Assembly: GCF_030397575.1 (NCBI RefSeq)
Contig: NZ_JAPNXS010000006.1
Location: forward strand, 186,001 to 250,000
Origin: Psychromonas sp. 14N.309.X.WAT.B.A12
GTDB lineage: Bacteria > Pseudomonadota > Gammaproteobacteria > Enterobacterales > Psychromonadaceae
Direction of reading: 5' to 3'
Length of the DNA stretch: 64,000 bases
Made by a program: the position numbers and the translations under genes. The notes beneath the pieces are model-generated. The model worked only from the letters and a program-made list of their open reading frames with translations, searched no databases and had not been told where the DNA came from. This document shows positions 10,241 to 19,992 of this stretch, piece by piece. Each line of letters opens with the position of its first letter. Position 1 is the stretch's first letter.

Positions 10241-12961
10241 CTACTCAGCAGTATCAGTCTCTTGTTCATCGACTACGTCAGCTGGTGCTTCAGATGTACT
10301 ACCTTCTTCAACAGAGGCAATCACTTCGCCTTCTTCACCTTCGTAAACAGGCACATCTTTAATTTCATCAATACGTTGTAATGCAACGATTTTCTCATCT
10401 TCAGAAGTACGGATCAACGTAACACCTTGTGTATTACGACCCACGACTGATACCTCAGAAACACGCGTACGTACTAAGGTACCCTTGTTTGAGATCAACA
10501 TGATTTCATCGTTTTCATCAACCTGTACCGCACCTACCACTTTACCGTTACGTTCACTCACTTTAATTGAGATCACACCTTGCGTTGCACGGCTCTTAGA
10601 CGAGTAATCTTCTAACGGTGTACGTTTACCGTAACCATTTTCAGTCGTTGTTAGGATATGGCCCGTTGCGTTTGGTACGATTAATGAAACAACCTTACCG
10701 CCTTCGTTTAATTTAATACCACGAACACCGGTTGCTGTGCGCCCCATTGGACGAACACCTTTAAACTTGATTTCAGGGTTGCCGTTTTCATCTAAAACAA
10801 CGTTACCTTCTTCATCAGTCACTTCACTCTCTTCAGCTTCTTTGAAGCGAACCACTTTACCTGCATCAGAGAACAACATGATTTCATCATTACCGTCAGT
10901 TAACGCAACACCGATTAGCTCGTTATCATCATTTAAGTTAATCGCAATCAAACCACTTGAACGTGGGCGACTGTAAGCACTTAATGCCGTTTTCTTAACC
11001 GTACCGTTAGCGGTTGCCATGAACACGTATTTATCATCTTCATACTCACGTACCGGCAAGATAGCTGTAATACGTTCGCCCTCTTCAAGCGGTAAAATAT
11101 TCACAATCGGACGACCACGTGCTTGACGAGATGCTAATGGTAACTGGAATGTTTTCAGCCAGTACAAACGGCCACGCGTAGAGAAACATAGAATCGTATC
11201 ATGGGTACTTGCCACTAATAGTTTTTCAATGAAATCTTCATCTTTCATCTTAGTTGCAGCTTTACCTTTACCACCACGACGCTGTGCTTCGTAATCAGAT
11301 AGAGGTTGGTACTTAACGTAACCTTCGTGAGAAAGTGTAACGACCACATCTTCCTCAACGATTAAATCTTCCATACATAGGTCAGATTCAGATTCAGTAA
11401 TTTCAGTGCGACGAGGGTCAGCAAAGTTATCACGCACTTCTTCTAACTCTTCTTCAATCACTTCCATTAAACGCGCAGGGTTTTCAAGAATGAATAATAG
11501 AGCAGCAATTATTTCTAATAGCTCTTTGTATTCACCTAAGATTTTCTCGTGCTCAAGACCCGTTAATTTATGTAAACGTAAATCAAGAATCGCTTGTGCT
11601 TGAATTTCAGTCATGAAGTATTGGTTATCACGGATACCGAACTCAACCGCTAAGCCATCAGGACGAGCCGCATCAACACCGCTTGCTTCTAACATAGAAG
11701 ACACTGCACCTAAATCCCAACCACGTGCTTGTAAAGCAAGTTTCGCTTCGGCAGGTGTTGGTGACTTACGGATTAAATCGATAATCTCTTCGATGTTAAC
11801 TAATGAAATCGCTAAACCTTCAAGGATATGTGCACGGTCACGGGCTTTACGTAACTCAAATACCGTACGACGTGTAACTACTTCACGGCGATGCAGAATA
11901 AACGCTTCTAACATCTCTTTTAGGTTAAATAGTTTAGGTTGGCCATGGTCAAGTGCAACCGCATTGATACCGAAAGTCACCTGCATTTGTGTTTGTGCGT
12001 ATAAGTTATTTAATACAACCTCACCCACTTCACCACGCTTAACTTCCACTACCATACGCATACCGTCTTTATCAGACTCATCGCGTAATGCACTAATACC
12101 TTCAATTTTCTTATCTTTTACGAATTCCGCAATCTTTTCAATCAGACGCGCTTTGTTCACTTGATAAGGTAATTCATGTACCACGATCGTTTCACGACCG
12201 GTTTTTTCGTTAACTTCAACTTCCGCTTTAGCACGTACTTTAATTTTACCGCGGCCAGTTGTGTAAGCATCAATAATACCTTTACGACCATTGATAATAC
12301 CCGCAGTCGGGAAATCAGGCCCTGGTATATGTTCAATTAACTCATGAACCGTAATATCTTCATTTTTGATCAACGCTAAACATGCACTGATCACTTCACC
12401 TAGATTATGTGGTGGGATATTAGTTGCCATACCAACCGCAATACCCGAAGAACCATTAATCAATAGGTTTGGAATTTTTGTAGGTAGTACTTCAGGAATA
12501 AATTCAGTACCGTCATAGTTAGGTACGTAATCAACCGTTTCTTTTTCTAAATCGGCTAATAATTCATGGGCTAGCTTCTGCATACGGATTTCTGTGTAAC
12601 GCATTGCTGCCGCGCTATCACCATCAACAGAACCGAAGTTACCTTGACCATCAACCAACATGTAACGTAGTGAGAAGTCTTGCGCCATACGAACGATAGT
12701 ATCGTATACAGCCGTGTCACCATGTGGATGGTATTTACCGATTACATCACCAACAACACGTGCTGATTTTTTATAAGGCTTGTTCCAATCATTACGTAAG
12801 ATATTCATCGCAAATAAAACACGGCGATGTACTGGTTTTAGACCGTCACGTACATCGGGCAATGCACGCCCTACGATCACGCTCATAGCGTATTCAAGAT
12901 AAGAATTTTTTAATTCATCTTCAATATTAATTGGAGAAACGTCAGAGGCAAATTCGCTCAT
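10241..12961 (-). CDS. gyrA: DNA gyrase subunit A
   Basis: 906 residues (E. coli 875). It is the breakage-reunion subunit of gyrase, which introduces negative supercoils. The active-site tyrosine is Y122 in [10 protein letters not shown]. The quinolone-determining region reads [10 protein letters not shown] (Thr at 83, Asp at 87). The GyrA box QRRGGKG begins the C-terminal DNA-wrapping beta-pinwheel. Extra length is in a pinwheel insertion ([17 protein letters not shown]) and a strongly acidic C-terminal tail rich in E and D. It is divergent from ubiG, as in E. coli. Confidence 0.98.
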   Translation of the reverse strand: MSEFASDVSPINIEDELKNSYLEYAMSVIVGRALPDVRDGLKPVHRRVLFAMNILRNDWNKPYKKSARVVGDVIGKYHPHGDTAVYDTIVRMAQDFSLRYMLVDGQGNFGSVDGDSAAAMRYTEIRMQKLAHELLADLEKETVDYVPNYDGTEFIPEVLPTKIPNLLINGSSGIAVGMATNIPPHNLGEVISACLALIKNEDITVHELIEHIPGPDFPTAGIINGRKGIIDAYTTGRGKIKVRAKAEVEVNEKTGRETIVVHELPYQVNKARLIEKIAEFVKDKKIEGISALRDESDKDGMRMVVEVKRGEVGEVVLNNLYAQTQMQVTFGINAVALDHGQPKLFNLKEMLEAFILHRREVVTRRTVFELRKARDRAHILEGLAISLVNIEEIIDLIRKSPTPAEAKLALQARGWDLGAVSSMLEASGVDAARPDGLAVEFGIRDNQYFMTEIQAQAILDLRLHKLTGLEHEKILGEYKELLEIIAALLFILENPARLMEVIEEELEEVRDNFADPRRTEITESESDLCMEDLIVEEDVVVTLSHEGYVKYQPLSDYEAQRRGGKGKAATKMKDEDFIEKLLVASTHDTILCFSTRGRLYWLKTFQLPLASRQARGRPIVNILPLEEGERITAILPVREYEDDKYVFMATANGTVKKTALSAYSRPRSSGLIAINLNDDNELIGVALTDGNDEIMLFSDAGKVVRFKEAEESEVTDEEGNVVLDENGNPEIKFKGVRPMGRTATGVRGIKLNEGGKVVSLIVPNATGHILTTTENGYGKRTPLEDYSSKSRATQGVISIKVSERNGKVVGAVQVDENDEIMLISNKGTLVRTRVSEVSVVGRNTQGVTLIRTSEDEKIVALQRIDEIKDVPVYEGEEGEVIASVEEGSTSEAPADVVDEQETDTAE

Positions 12962-13278
12962 AGAAACTTAAATCCTTAATTTAGTGGAAATAGACTGAAT
13001 TTAGTAAGGGATTGATAGTAGCACAAATGCACCTCAGCAAAAGGCTTTTAATAGGCAAAATCGCCTGAGAATCGTTTTATGAGCGAATTTGAGGCATTTA
13101 TCGTTTTAAAGTACATTTTTTGAACAACTTAATTTTCAAATTAAAGCGCTCAGCGGCGCAAAATAAAATTCCCCATCCTAATTATTATCACGTTATAATC
13201 ATTTGCTAGGTCAAATGACTCAATCAACAATGACATTAGCCCATTTTTCACTGCCACAAACATACAGGGTGCACCAGC
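12962..13278. promoter_or_regulatory. Divergent gyrA / ubiG intergenic promoter region
   Basis: 317 bases between the divergent starts of gyrA and ubiG, with no open frame of note. A consensus TATAAT (13194-13199) points toward ubiG, about 80 bases before its start, but no good TTGACA lies at the right distance. The gyrA promoter must also lie here; I cannot place it. Confidence 0.45.
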
Positions 13279-14043
13279 ATGGATCACAACACACCAGCAA
13301 CAATTTCAGCCTTAGAAGCCACATCAGAAGCGTTGATACTAGAAGATAATGTCGATCAACAAGAGATCGAGAAGTTTTCAGCAATGGCAGAACAATGGTG
13401 GGATTTAGAAGGTGATTTCAAACCGCTACACATGCTAAACCCAACACGTCTTGAATATATCGAACAAGGTGTACAAGGTTTGTTTGGCAAAAAAGTAGTC
13501 GATGTAGGTTGTGGTGGCGGTATCCTAGCAGAGAGCATGGCGATTAAAGGTGCAGAGGTCATTGGCATCGACATGGCACACGCTTCATTACAAATCGCGC
13601 GTTTGCATGCCTTAGAAACAGAAACAAAAGTCACTTATAAAAAAACCACAGCCGAGCAGTTTGCCGCGGTTCATGCACAACAGTTTGATGTTGTGACTTG
13701 TATGGAAATGTTAGAGCACGTGCCAGATCCAGCGTCAGTGATCCAAGCATGTTGTGATTTAGTGAAACCAGGTGGCACAGTGTACTTTTCAACCATCAAC
13801 AAAACCTGGAAAGCCTACCTAATGATGATTTTAGGCGCAGAGCACGTTTTAAAATGGGTACCAAAAGGGACTCATGAATATGAGAAATTCATTCGTCCTT
13901 CTCAGTTATTAAGCGCGATTGATAACACGCAGTTACATTGTGATGATTTATGTGGTGTGGAATACAGCCCGTTATCAAGTAATTTTAAAATCACTAAAAA
14001 CGTTGATGTGAACTATATGTTGAAGTGTACGAAATTCAGCTAG
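13279..14043 (+). CDS. ubiG: Ubiquinone biosynthesis O-methyltransferase
   Basis: 254 residues, a class I SAM methyltransferase that performs both O-methylations of ubiquinone synthesis. Motif I is [16 protein letters not shown] (about residues 73-88). Conserved EHVPDP and the C-terminal VDVNYMLK match UbiG. The N-terminus carries about 20 extra residues compared with E. coli before the conserved [17 protein letters not shown]. The ATG at 13279 has AGGG 10 bases upstream. It is divergent from gyrA, the classic arrangement. Confidence 0.97.
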   Translation: MDHNTPATISALEATSEALILEDNVDQQEIEKFSAMAEQWWDLEGDFKPLHMLNPTRLEYIEQGVQGLFGKKVVDVGCGGGILAESMAIKGAEVIGIDMAHASLQIARLHALETETKVTYKKTTAEQFAAVHAQQFDVVTCMEMLEHVPDPASVIQACCDLVKPGGTVYFSTINKTWKAYLMMILGAEHVLKWVPKGTHEYEKFIRPSQLLSAIDNTQLHCDDLCGVEYSPLSSNFKITKNVDVNYMLKCTKFS

Positions 14044-14051
14044 TTTTTCGG

Positions 14052-14168
14052 CTCGTTCGGATGCTCTCTAGTAGGAATGCATAGCTTCACCTCGTTCTCA
14101 CAGTCCTCCGTGGGAATGCATAGTTTCCCCCTCGTTCCCATGGCCCTCCGTGGGAATGCATATTTACC
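14052..14168. repeat. Three imperfect ~40-bp tandem repeats
   Basis: Units at 14052-14090, 14091-14130 and 14131-14168 each begin CTCGTTC and contain the block GGAATGCATA. In units 2 and 3, CCTCCGTGGGAATGCATA is identical. Each unit can form a small hairpin (TTCCCA with TGGGAA in unit 3). It starts 8 bases after ubiG. Similar short palindromic intergenic repeats occur in other gammaproteobacteria. Three contiguous units without spacers do not make a CRISPR array. Confidence 0.75.
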
Positions 14169-14249
14169 TAGATTACTAAGTGCTATCTCTCGTCTTTGCT
14201 CGTCCAGTCATTCACGTTTCGATTTACATTTATTCCGCCCTAACGGCGT

Positions 14250-14283
14250 GTTACTTTCTTTTGCTCGCCCAAAAGAAAGTAAC
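14250..14283. repeat. Perfect 14-bp stem-loop within a dispersed repeat
   Basis: GTTACTTTCTTTTG (14250-14263) and CAAAAGAAAGTAAC (14270-14283) are exact complements around the loop CTCGCC. The stem is preceded by CCGCCCTAACGGCG and followed by AAAGAAAAAGGCTCC. These blocks recur in diverged form near 14595, 15840, 17545 and, inverted, near 23430. The stem could fold as RNA after ubiG or act as part of a mobile repeat. Confidence 0.7.
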
Positions 14284-14330
14284 CAAAGAAAAAGGCTCCC
14301 GAGCGTTTTTTTAACCTGAATCAATCACAC

Positions 14331-14565
14331 CCTTCTTAACGCACCGCTCATATTCGACTTCCCTGTCTCGAACTGAGCTACCATGCCTTAGTTTGCTAGG
14401 AAATTATCGTAGCCAACTTGAGCAAGGTTTTGTTGTAGCTAAATCAAGAGCTGTGAGTTCAGTTTGTAAAATTAGTATGTAGCTCATGACGTATGGGTTT
14501 TCAGGGCGCTGACTTTAGTCTGCATGCTTTTACTTTGTGTTTTTTTACTAATACTAGTCTGCGCT
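14331..14565. repeat. Long direct repeat, copy 1 (~235 bp)
   Basis: The segment from CCTTCTTAACGCACCG to GCGCT is repeated with few differences at 14618-14853. No open frame spans it. The two copies are separated by 52 bases that carry another CCGCCCTAACGGCG block, so the unit was probably duplicated together with part of its flank. Confidence 0.85.
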
Positions 14566-14617
14566 CATCGAATCTGATTGATATTTCCAACTTTTGTTCC
14601 GCCCTAACGGCGTGCTA

Positions 14618-14853
14618 CCTTCTTAACGCACCGCTCATATTCGACTTCCCTGTTTCGAACTGAGCTACCATGCCTTAGTTTGCTAGGAAATTATCGTAGC
14701 CAACTTGAGCAAGGTTTTGTTGTAGGTAAATCAAGAGTCGTTATATCAGTTTGTTGAATTAGTCTTCAGCTTATAAAGTATGGGTTTTCGGGGCGCTGAC
14801 TTTAGTCTGCATGTTTTTACTTTGTGTTTTTTTTACTAATACTCGTTAGCGCT
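14618..14853. repeat. Long direct repeat, copy 2 (~236 bp)
   Basis: Second copy of 14331-14565, offset by 287 bases. It is near identical for the first 100 bases, then more diverged around 14735-14790, then again near identical through the ACTTTGTG and poly-T block. The differences suggest an older duplication rather than an assembly artefact. Confidence 0.85.
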
Positions 14854-15002
14854 GGGTGAATTAGCCGATAGGCTTGTTATGAACGGAAGCGCTCTGCGAT
14901 TCCTTTTTTTAGCCTGCTTTTTTTGTTTTAAATTTATTATATAATTTAAAACACCGCTCACTTATTATCGAAAACATATTATTCGTTGCTAATAAAAACT
15001 AT

Positions 15003-15722
15003 TTGTTCAAGAAACCAAATTTTCAAGGAAGGTTAAATTTGGAAGATGCCGTCAATAGAGTGATTAAAGTTCACCCCAATTCAAAACGTAATGCACTAAC
15101 GCTCATATGCCTTGGATGCACTTTGATTTTTATTTTTTGGATTATCAGTTTATTTCTTTGGCAAACCATTAAAATTCAATTGATTTTGCTCATATGTATC
15201 AGCTTAATGATTGCATTTATTGGGCTCCTTAAATATTTGGAGCCCGAAACCAGCTTTTTTATCACACCTAAAATGATTGAATATTGTCACCTTAATGGAA
15301 AATGGACATTGCCATGGCAAGATATTATACGCTTTGGAGAAGTTAAAGCAGACGTCAGAGGACAGCACACACAGTTGCCTTACCTTGGCATCAAGCTAAA
15401 TAATTTAGAATATCTCGCCAAAAACATATCCCCAAGGCTCGCCAACAAGTTAATTCACGAGCAACAAGAATTAATCGTTTTGGCTATCATTAATAAAGAA
15501 ATTAGTGCAGAAGAAGACTTGATTAATTTTGAACCATTCACGTTAAATGAAGTGATATATAAAGGCCCAATCGCAGGATGGTTACATCGTACGGAACAAC
15601 TCGCCAAAGCATATGGTTATCATCTTTATTTGCCAGAGAGCAGTTTAGATCGAGATATAAACCATTTTTTAACCTTATTAAAAGAGTGCCATCACTACAT
15701 CATTGTAAATGGGCCTTCTTAG
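15003..15722 (+). CDS. DUF2982 family membrane protein
   Basis: 239 residues. Two adjacent membrane helices lie at about residues 32-54 and 58-77, then a soluble domain containing WTLPWQDIIRFG and the conserved C-terminal GWLHRTEQLAKAYGYHLYLP. These match DUF2982, found in Shewanella, Vibrio and relatives; its function is unknown. There is no ATG at the N-terminus; a TTG at 15003 is the likely start, with no strong ribosome site, so the start is uncertain. The frame is open back to a stop at 14928. It stands alone between repeat-rich stretches, with no operon partner. Confidence 0.75.
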   Translation: MFKKPNFQGRLNLEDAVNRVIKVHPNSKRNALTLICLGCTLIFIFWIISLFLWQTIKIQLILLICISLMIAFIGLLKYLEPETSFFITPKMIEYCHLNGKWTLPWQDIIRFGEVKADVRGQHTQLPYLGIKLNNLEYLAKNISPRLANKLIHEQQELIVLAIINKEISAEEDLINFEPFTLNEVIYKGPIAGWLHRTEQLAKAYGYHLYLPESSLDRDINHFLTLLKECHHYIIVNGPS

Positions 15723-16114
15723 TTTTTTAGTCGTAATCAATGACCTGAAAAGGAATAATCGCAAATATAAGCAACCAGGCTGCTAGATTCTGCTTCTCGT
15801 CTCCGCTCGTCGAAGCTAAATTGATATTTCAAACTTTGTTTTCCGCCCTGTCGGCGAGTTCATTTTTTATACGAACAAAGAAACGGAACCAACAGAAACT
15901 CACCCCGATCGTTTTTTAATCTGAATGAATAACAACGTTGTAACGCACCGGCTCTTGCTGGCCATCCATGGCCAAAACTAGCCTAACCAAACATTCTGTT
16001 TGGATTTGCTAAAAGCAAAGTATGATTTGGGAAGCTTAACGGCGGGGAGGTGTTGCCGCATTTAACATGGCCATTTTTTCGTTTATGCCATGTTCGATAA
16101 AGTGCTTAATAAAA
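15723..16114. repeat. Repeat-rich gap with diverged copy of the CCGCCCTG repeat
   Basis: 392 bases without a gene. From about 15790 to 15930 it resembles the stretches at 14190-14340 and 14570-14640 (CTCGTCGAA, then TTGATATTTCAA, then TTCCGCCCTGTCGGCG, then AACGCACCG). The remainder holds small palindromes (ATGGCCATCCATGGCCA-like, CCAAACATTCTGTTTGG). I see nothing coding in it. Confidence 0.6.
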
Positions 16115-16414
16115 TTAAATGTTTAATGCAAAACTTAATAAAACACGTTTTCCTGATTCAATTTTAGTGACGCTGTGTTCATACTTATCTGGTCTGAATA
16201 AATACACGCGATTAAATAAATTGAGGATGCATTTTGTACACTTAAACACACCACCCACTTTGGGTTGTACCAATATGAAATTAAGTTTGTAATAGCGTCC
16301 TTTTTGAACATTATCAACGTGCATCCTGACACTGTGATTAATAGGATAAGTGACTAGGTTTATCGAAAATATCTTACTATAAAGAATGGTTTTATTTTTA
16401 ATGGTTTCGGTCAT
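16115..16414 (-). CDS. Small 2OG-Fe(II) oxygenase-like protein
   Basis: 99 residues with a clear start (ATG at 16414, GGAGA about 6 bases upstream). It has the arrangement of a 2-oxoglutarate/Fe(II) dioxygenase core: H32-x-D34 in RMHVDNV, distal H80 in DKYEHSVTKI and R90 in GKRVLLSF, ten residues after H80 as expected for the 2-oxoglutarate arginine. A GRYYKLNF strand and GGVFKC hairpin lie between. The usual enzymes of this superfamily are about 180-300 residues, so this is either a minimal stand-alone core or a trimmed paralogue. Substrate unknown. The call is from motif spacing seen by eye. Confidence 0.6.
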   Translation of the reverse strand: MTETIKNKTILYSKIFSINLVTYPINHSVRMHVDNVQKGRYYKLNFILVQPKVGGVFKCTKCILNLFNRVYLFRPDKYEHSVTKIESGKRVLLSFALNI

Positions 16415-16492
16415 ATTGTCTCCATGCCAATGAACTGTTTATTCTAGCATTGAGTCATCTGTAATAGCCCTGTTTAGCAATATCAAAATGCG

Positions 16493-16558
16493 ATGAGATA
16501 TAACCAAATAATACATTTCATTTGTTTATAAAAGATTTGGGTGTCCAACACTTCATTT
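16493..16558. repeat. 66-bp direct repeat, left copy flanking pyrF
   Basis: It matches 17475-17540 with two mismatches. It begins ATGAGATATA and ends GTCCAACACTTCATTT. The copies bracket the frameshifted pyrF, as if the cassette was captured or duplicated together with its flank. Confidence 0.85.
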
Positions 16559-16582
16559 AGTTACGTTTAATAAGATTCCCAC

Positions 16583-17396
16583 CTATTTTCGATATAAATT
16601 AATTTCAGAACGAAGTTTTAAAACAACTTCTCTAGCTTTAGAAGCGAAATCATCTCCATCACTAGCATAGATAACGCCTCGCGAAGAGCTAATAATTAAA
16701 CCAGTTCCATTTTCAGTTTGTCCTGCTTTTACCAAGAACTCGATATCTCCACCTTGTGCGCCAACACCAGGTACAAGAAAAGGCATATCTCCGACTATAG
16801 AACGAACTTCAGACATCTGTGATGGCCATGTAGCACCGACAACAAGTAAACAATTATTATTATAATTCCACTTGTCGCTAACTAAAGAAGCAACTTTTTT
16901 ATATAGAGGCATTCCATCTACTTCCAATTCTTGGAAGTCATTAGCACCTGAATTAGATGTTCGGCAAAGTAGGATTGTGCCTTTCTCCTTGTAATTGATA
17001 AAAGGTTCAGCCGAGTCAAAGCCGAGATAAGGGTTAACAGTTACAGCATCTACTTTGTAACGTTCGAATGATTCTACGGCATACTTTTCGGCTGTACTCC
17101 CAATATCGCCACGCTTAGAATCTAAAATCACTGGTATTTTAGGATATTTACTTTGAATATTGTATTGTTTTTTCTAATTGATCTTCTGCTGACTCAGCTG
17201 AAAAATAAGCAATTTGTGGCTTATATGCACAAACTAAATCGTGGGTGCTATCGATAATTTCTTTGTTGAATTTGAAAATTGCATCAGGAACATTACATAG
17301 ACTAGCAGGGAAACGAGAAACATCAGGATCTAATCCAACACAAACCAACGAGTTATGTTCTTCCCAGATACGGTTCAATTTTTCTATAAAACTCAC
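16583..17396 (-). pseudogene. pyrF: Orotidine 5'-phosphate decarboxylase, type 2, frameshifted
   Basis: Two adjacent frames together make one type-2 (mycobacterial-type) PyrF: 17148-17396 (GTG start after AGGAG; N-terminal 82 residues with VCVGLDPD) and 16583-17131 (C-terminal part, with the catalytic DSKRGDIGSTA). The enzyme makes UMP from orotidine monophosphate. The frame is lost near 17144-17150, where the codons for TIQYSK run into TAA. Skipping one T restores KYPKIPVILDSK, so one inserted base or two deleted bases explains it. All other conserved segments are intact, so this is a recent mutation or a sequencing error. Most gammaproteobacteria use the shorter type-1 PyrF, which suggests transfer. 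Confidence 0.85.
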
Positions 17397-17443
17397 TCAA
17401 TACTCCTTTTAGTGTAACGTCCACGATGAAAATGTTTGGGTGT

Positions 17444-17475
17444 CCAGTACTTCTTCCTTCCAGTACTTCTTCCTA
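17444..17475. repeat. 16-bp tandem duplication
   Basis: CCAGTACTTCTTCCTT (17444-17459) is followed directly by CCAGTACTTCTTCCTA (17460-17475). It sits just before the right-hand 66-bp repeat and after a partial copy of its GGGTGTCCA block at 17438-17445. Confidence 0.8.
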
Positions 17476-17540
17476 TGAGATATAGCCAAATAATACATTT
17501 CATTTGTTTATAAAAGGTTTGGGTGTCCAACACTTCATTT
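17475..17540. repeat. 66-bp direct repeat, right copy flanking pyrF
   Basis: Second copy of 16493-16558 (two mismatches). It lies 78 bases upstream of the pyrF start and continues into a diverged TTCTGCCCTGTC block of the dispersed repeat family. Confidence 0.85.
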
Positions 17541-17660
17541 CCAGCTTTGTTTTCTGCCCTGTCTCGTACTATCTTGTTATCTAACCAACAAACGTATTTT
17601 AAACGTAACTTTTCGGATATGCGCCCCTTAAACCACTCTAAAAAAAGTTACCTCTTAAGA

Positions 17661-19907
17661 TTAAAGATTAACTTGGCGATACTTTATTGAAAACTTATCA
17701 TCATCACTAATATAAGCTTCTTTGAGTGATATTTTTTGCTCAAAGTTTCTTTTATTCTCGTTTATTCGAGTAATAAGCTTTTTAATAAGCTCTCTTTTAT
17801 TATCTGGGAATTTATAGCCTAAAGTAATACAAACTATCTCTGCATTAATTCTATTTCTATCATGATTTGGATAGTCAAATTTTTCAAAATATATTTTATT
17901 CATATGGTTTGAAAATAATCTAACTTCACGCTCATACTCCCATCCCTTATTTTTAGTTAGTAAAAATTGATTGAATATAAATAAATCTTGTTCTGCATTT
18001 CGTTTTAATTCTTCAGTGTAGGAGATTTTCTCTATTCCAACGCCCTCTGGAAGTTCACCACCAAACCAATATTCAATCATTATCCCTTGATGCTCTTCAG
18101 CATAATGAGACCACATCAGCATGGAGTTAATATTGAGAGATAGAGAGAATGTTCGATAGTTTGAGTCAATAAGCTGCCCTTCGCCTACTTTATTTAACAT
18201 AGGTAGTTCTATTGGATCATTTAATTGCTCTCTGCTTGATAAGTAAAAGTATTGATTTGTTAAAGCATCAAGAGTGTTCATATTAAAATAAGAATATTTG
18301 AATAGGCGCTTCATTCCATCTGCTGTAAATGTATTCCATTGAAATTGATTGGTTATCGCAATATTGAATATTTGCTTTAGTTTCACAAAATCGCTTTCTG
18401 AAATATCTACATCAGATAGTTTTGTTCCAGTAGCAATATAATTTCCAATAATGACATGATCTTTCTCTTCAGATGAGAGCATTAAATTTAAACCGTATTT
18501 GTATTGCTCAAATGCTAACGATAATTGACCTTTTCTTTCATAACAAACACCAAGTATGTTGCACGAGGCCATCGTAGGTAAATTTTTTGTATGGATATCA
18601 ACAATGCTATCTATTACGTAATCATATTCTTCAGCTTTTATTCCTAAATTATAAAAACCTAATAAATCTTGATCCAATAAAGTTGAACCAAGCTTTTTAT
18701 TCTTCTTTTTTTCAAATTCATTCTGATAATAAGCTTTATTCCACAGCTCTTTAATAGCCTTAAGTTCTTCTTTTAATGTTGAATATTGGAAATACATCAT
18801 TAAATCTAAGCTATCAATAATATTTTTAGCTTGAATATAAGTTTCAAAATTATCTATTGGGTATTGTAACGACTGTCCACTTTCAAAGTGTTCCTCTAAC
18901 TCTTTAGTTTTTAATTTAAACTTTAATATTTTATAAAGTGAGTTGTTTTCACCTTGCAAAGAATCACTATTCTTATGAATACACTGCATTATTTCTTCAT
19001 CTAGTTCGTCATTTAATTGCAACTTAGCTAATACATAAAAAATTCGAGCGCTGAAACTATGTCTGAACAATATATCGCTTTTAGGTGCTTCGTCATAATG
19101 AGTAATTACAGCATGAAATTCTTTGGCCTGAAACGCAGACTTGATAATTGTTTCTCTTGTCATTAAGTTTTCTTTCAAATACTTTTGATAAATGCTTTTA
19201 TAATCATCGCTACAAAAATCAGGTACTTGAAATGGATAAATATTAGATATTACCTTCTCTTTATCAACTAAGCCTTTCTCTGCATATGGCTGTATAATAT
19301 CGTAACTAATTTTATCCATTGAATTAATAATAGTTAAGCCTTCCTCAATTTCATCAAGGTGGAAATGAGCCAATATAAGTAAATTTGATTTACATGTAAC
19401 CTCTTCATCCATAACTATTTTTTTTATAAGCGTCCATTGTGCAGCTAATAAGTTTTTTGTATTTTTAAAAGTAATACAAGAAGTGTTAATTAAATGTATG
19501 ACAACATCGTATTCACATTTTTTATAGTGAAATTCCAACACATAAAGCCAAGAACTCATATTATGATCTTTATAGTATAATCCGCGATGGCCGTCGATAT
19601 TGCCATTATCCAATTCTACTGATTTCTTATAAAAACAAGTTGGAATATGTTCATTTAAAATTTCACTATAAATTTTACTAGCGGTATCCCCCAAGTAGCT
19701 GTATGCAAATGATTTATTACCATATTTTAATATAATTTCACTAAACGTCTCTTGGGTATTTTCTTGTTTAAGATCTTGAATAAAGTAATAAAAACCTAAA
19801 TACCATTTGTTTTCTGAAGTATTTCGATGCTGCTCTAAAAAAGTAAGAGCAGAATAACGCTTAGCTTTTATAGCTTTAATGATTTCTTTTTCACTTATGT
19901 GATACAT
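17661..19907 (-). CDS. Helical-repeat protein with C-terminal DUF2971 domain
   Basis: 748 residues. About 500 N-terminal residues are alpha-helical with TPR-like character (for example LGVCYERKGQLSLAFEQYKYGL). From about residue 515 the DUF2971 pattern appears: LFKYSYFNMNTLDAL, a YLSSREQLNDPIE segment, MLMWSHYAEEHQGIMIEY and KGWEYEREVRLF. DUF2971 is common in accessory and defence-like islands; its activity is not established here. The frame opens at an ATG at 19964, but the ATG at 19907 has GGTGGG just upstream and begins the ordered domain, so I chose it. The coding is more AT-rich than the neighbours and the gene is solitary, suggesting acquisition. No partner toxin, antitoxin or nuclease is visible. 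Confidence 0.7.
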   Translation of the reverse strand: MYHISEKEIIKAIKAKRYSALTFLEQHRNTSENKWYLGFYYFIQDLKQENTQETFSEIILKYGNKSFAYSYLGDTASKIYSEILNEHIPTCFYKKSVELDNGNIDGHRGLYYKDHNMSSWLYVLEFHYKKCEYDVVIHLINTSCITFKNTKNLLAAQWTLIKKIVMDEEVTCKSNLLILAHFHLDEIEEGLTIINSMDKISYDIIQPYAEKGLVDKEKVISNIYPFQVPDFCSDDYKSIYQKYLKENLMTRETIIKSAFQAKEFHAVITHYDEAPKSDILFRHSFSARIFYVLAKLQLNDELDEEIMQCIHKNSDSLQGENNSLYKILKFKLKTKELEEHFESGQSLQYPIDNFETYIQAKNIIDSLDLMMYFQYSTLKEELKAIKELWNKAYYQNEFEKKKNKKLGSTLLDQDLLGFYNLGIKAEEYDYVIDSIVDIHTKNLPTMASCNILGVCYERKGQLSLAFEQYKYGLNLMLSSEEKDHVIIGNYIATGTKLSDVDISESDFVKLKQIFNIAITNQFQWNTFTADGMKRLFKYSYFNMNTLDALTNQYFYLSSREQLNDPIELPMLNKVGEGQLIDSNYRTFSLSLNINSMLMWSHYAEEHQGIMIEYWFGGELPEGVGIEKISYTEELKRNAEQDLFIFNQFLLTKNKGWEYEREVRLFSNHMNKIYFEKFDYPNHDRNRINAEIVCITLGYKFPDNKRELIKKLITRINENKRNFEQKISLKEAYISDDDKFSIKYRQVNL

Positions 19908-19992
19908 TTTACCCACCATTATAAAAATAGATCTATTAGTTAAAAAAAGGCTGGACGCCCGCATATTTAAATTATCAATATCAAATATTTAC

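Larger units (their letters stand above)
14044..15002. other. Repeat-rich gap between ubiG and the DUF2982 gene
   Basis: 959 bases without a credible gene. It is made of the 40-bp tandem repeats, the 14-bp stem-loop and the two long direct repeats listed separately; the last 100 bases are AT-rich leader of the DUF2982 gene. An 80-codon frame at 14077-14319 runs through the repeats and is not considered coding. Confidence 0.7.

Noticed and set aside
11613-12164. Open frame of 183 codons antisense to gyrA
   Set aside because: gyrA is certain on the other strand and the Ser/Arg-rich product is typical of reverse-strand translation of a real gene.
12701-12720. Thr at GyrA position 83 as a quinolone-resistance mutation
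   Set aside because: Thr at 83 is the natural residue in several gammaproteobacteria (for example Pseudomonas aeruginosa), and Asp87 is intact, so resistance cannot be claimed.
14052-14168. Regular ~40-bp repeats considered as a CRISPR array
   Set aside because: The units are contiguous, with no spacers, only three are present, and no cas gene is in the window.
14077-14319. Plus-strand frame of 80 codons after ubiG
   Set aside because: It runs across the tandem repeats and the stem-loop; the product is low in complexity and the frame has no ribosome site.
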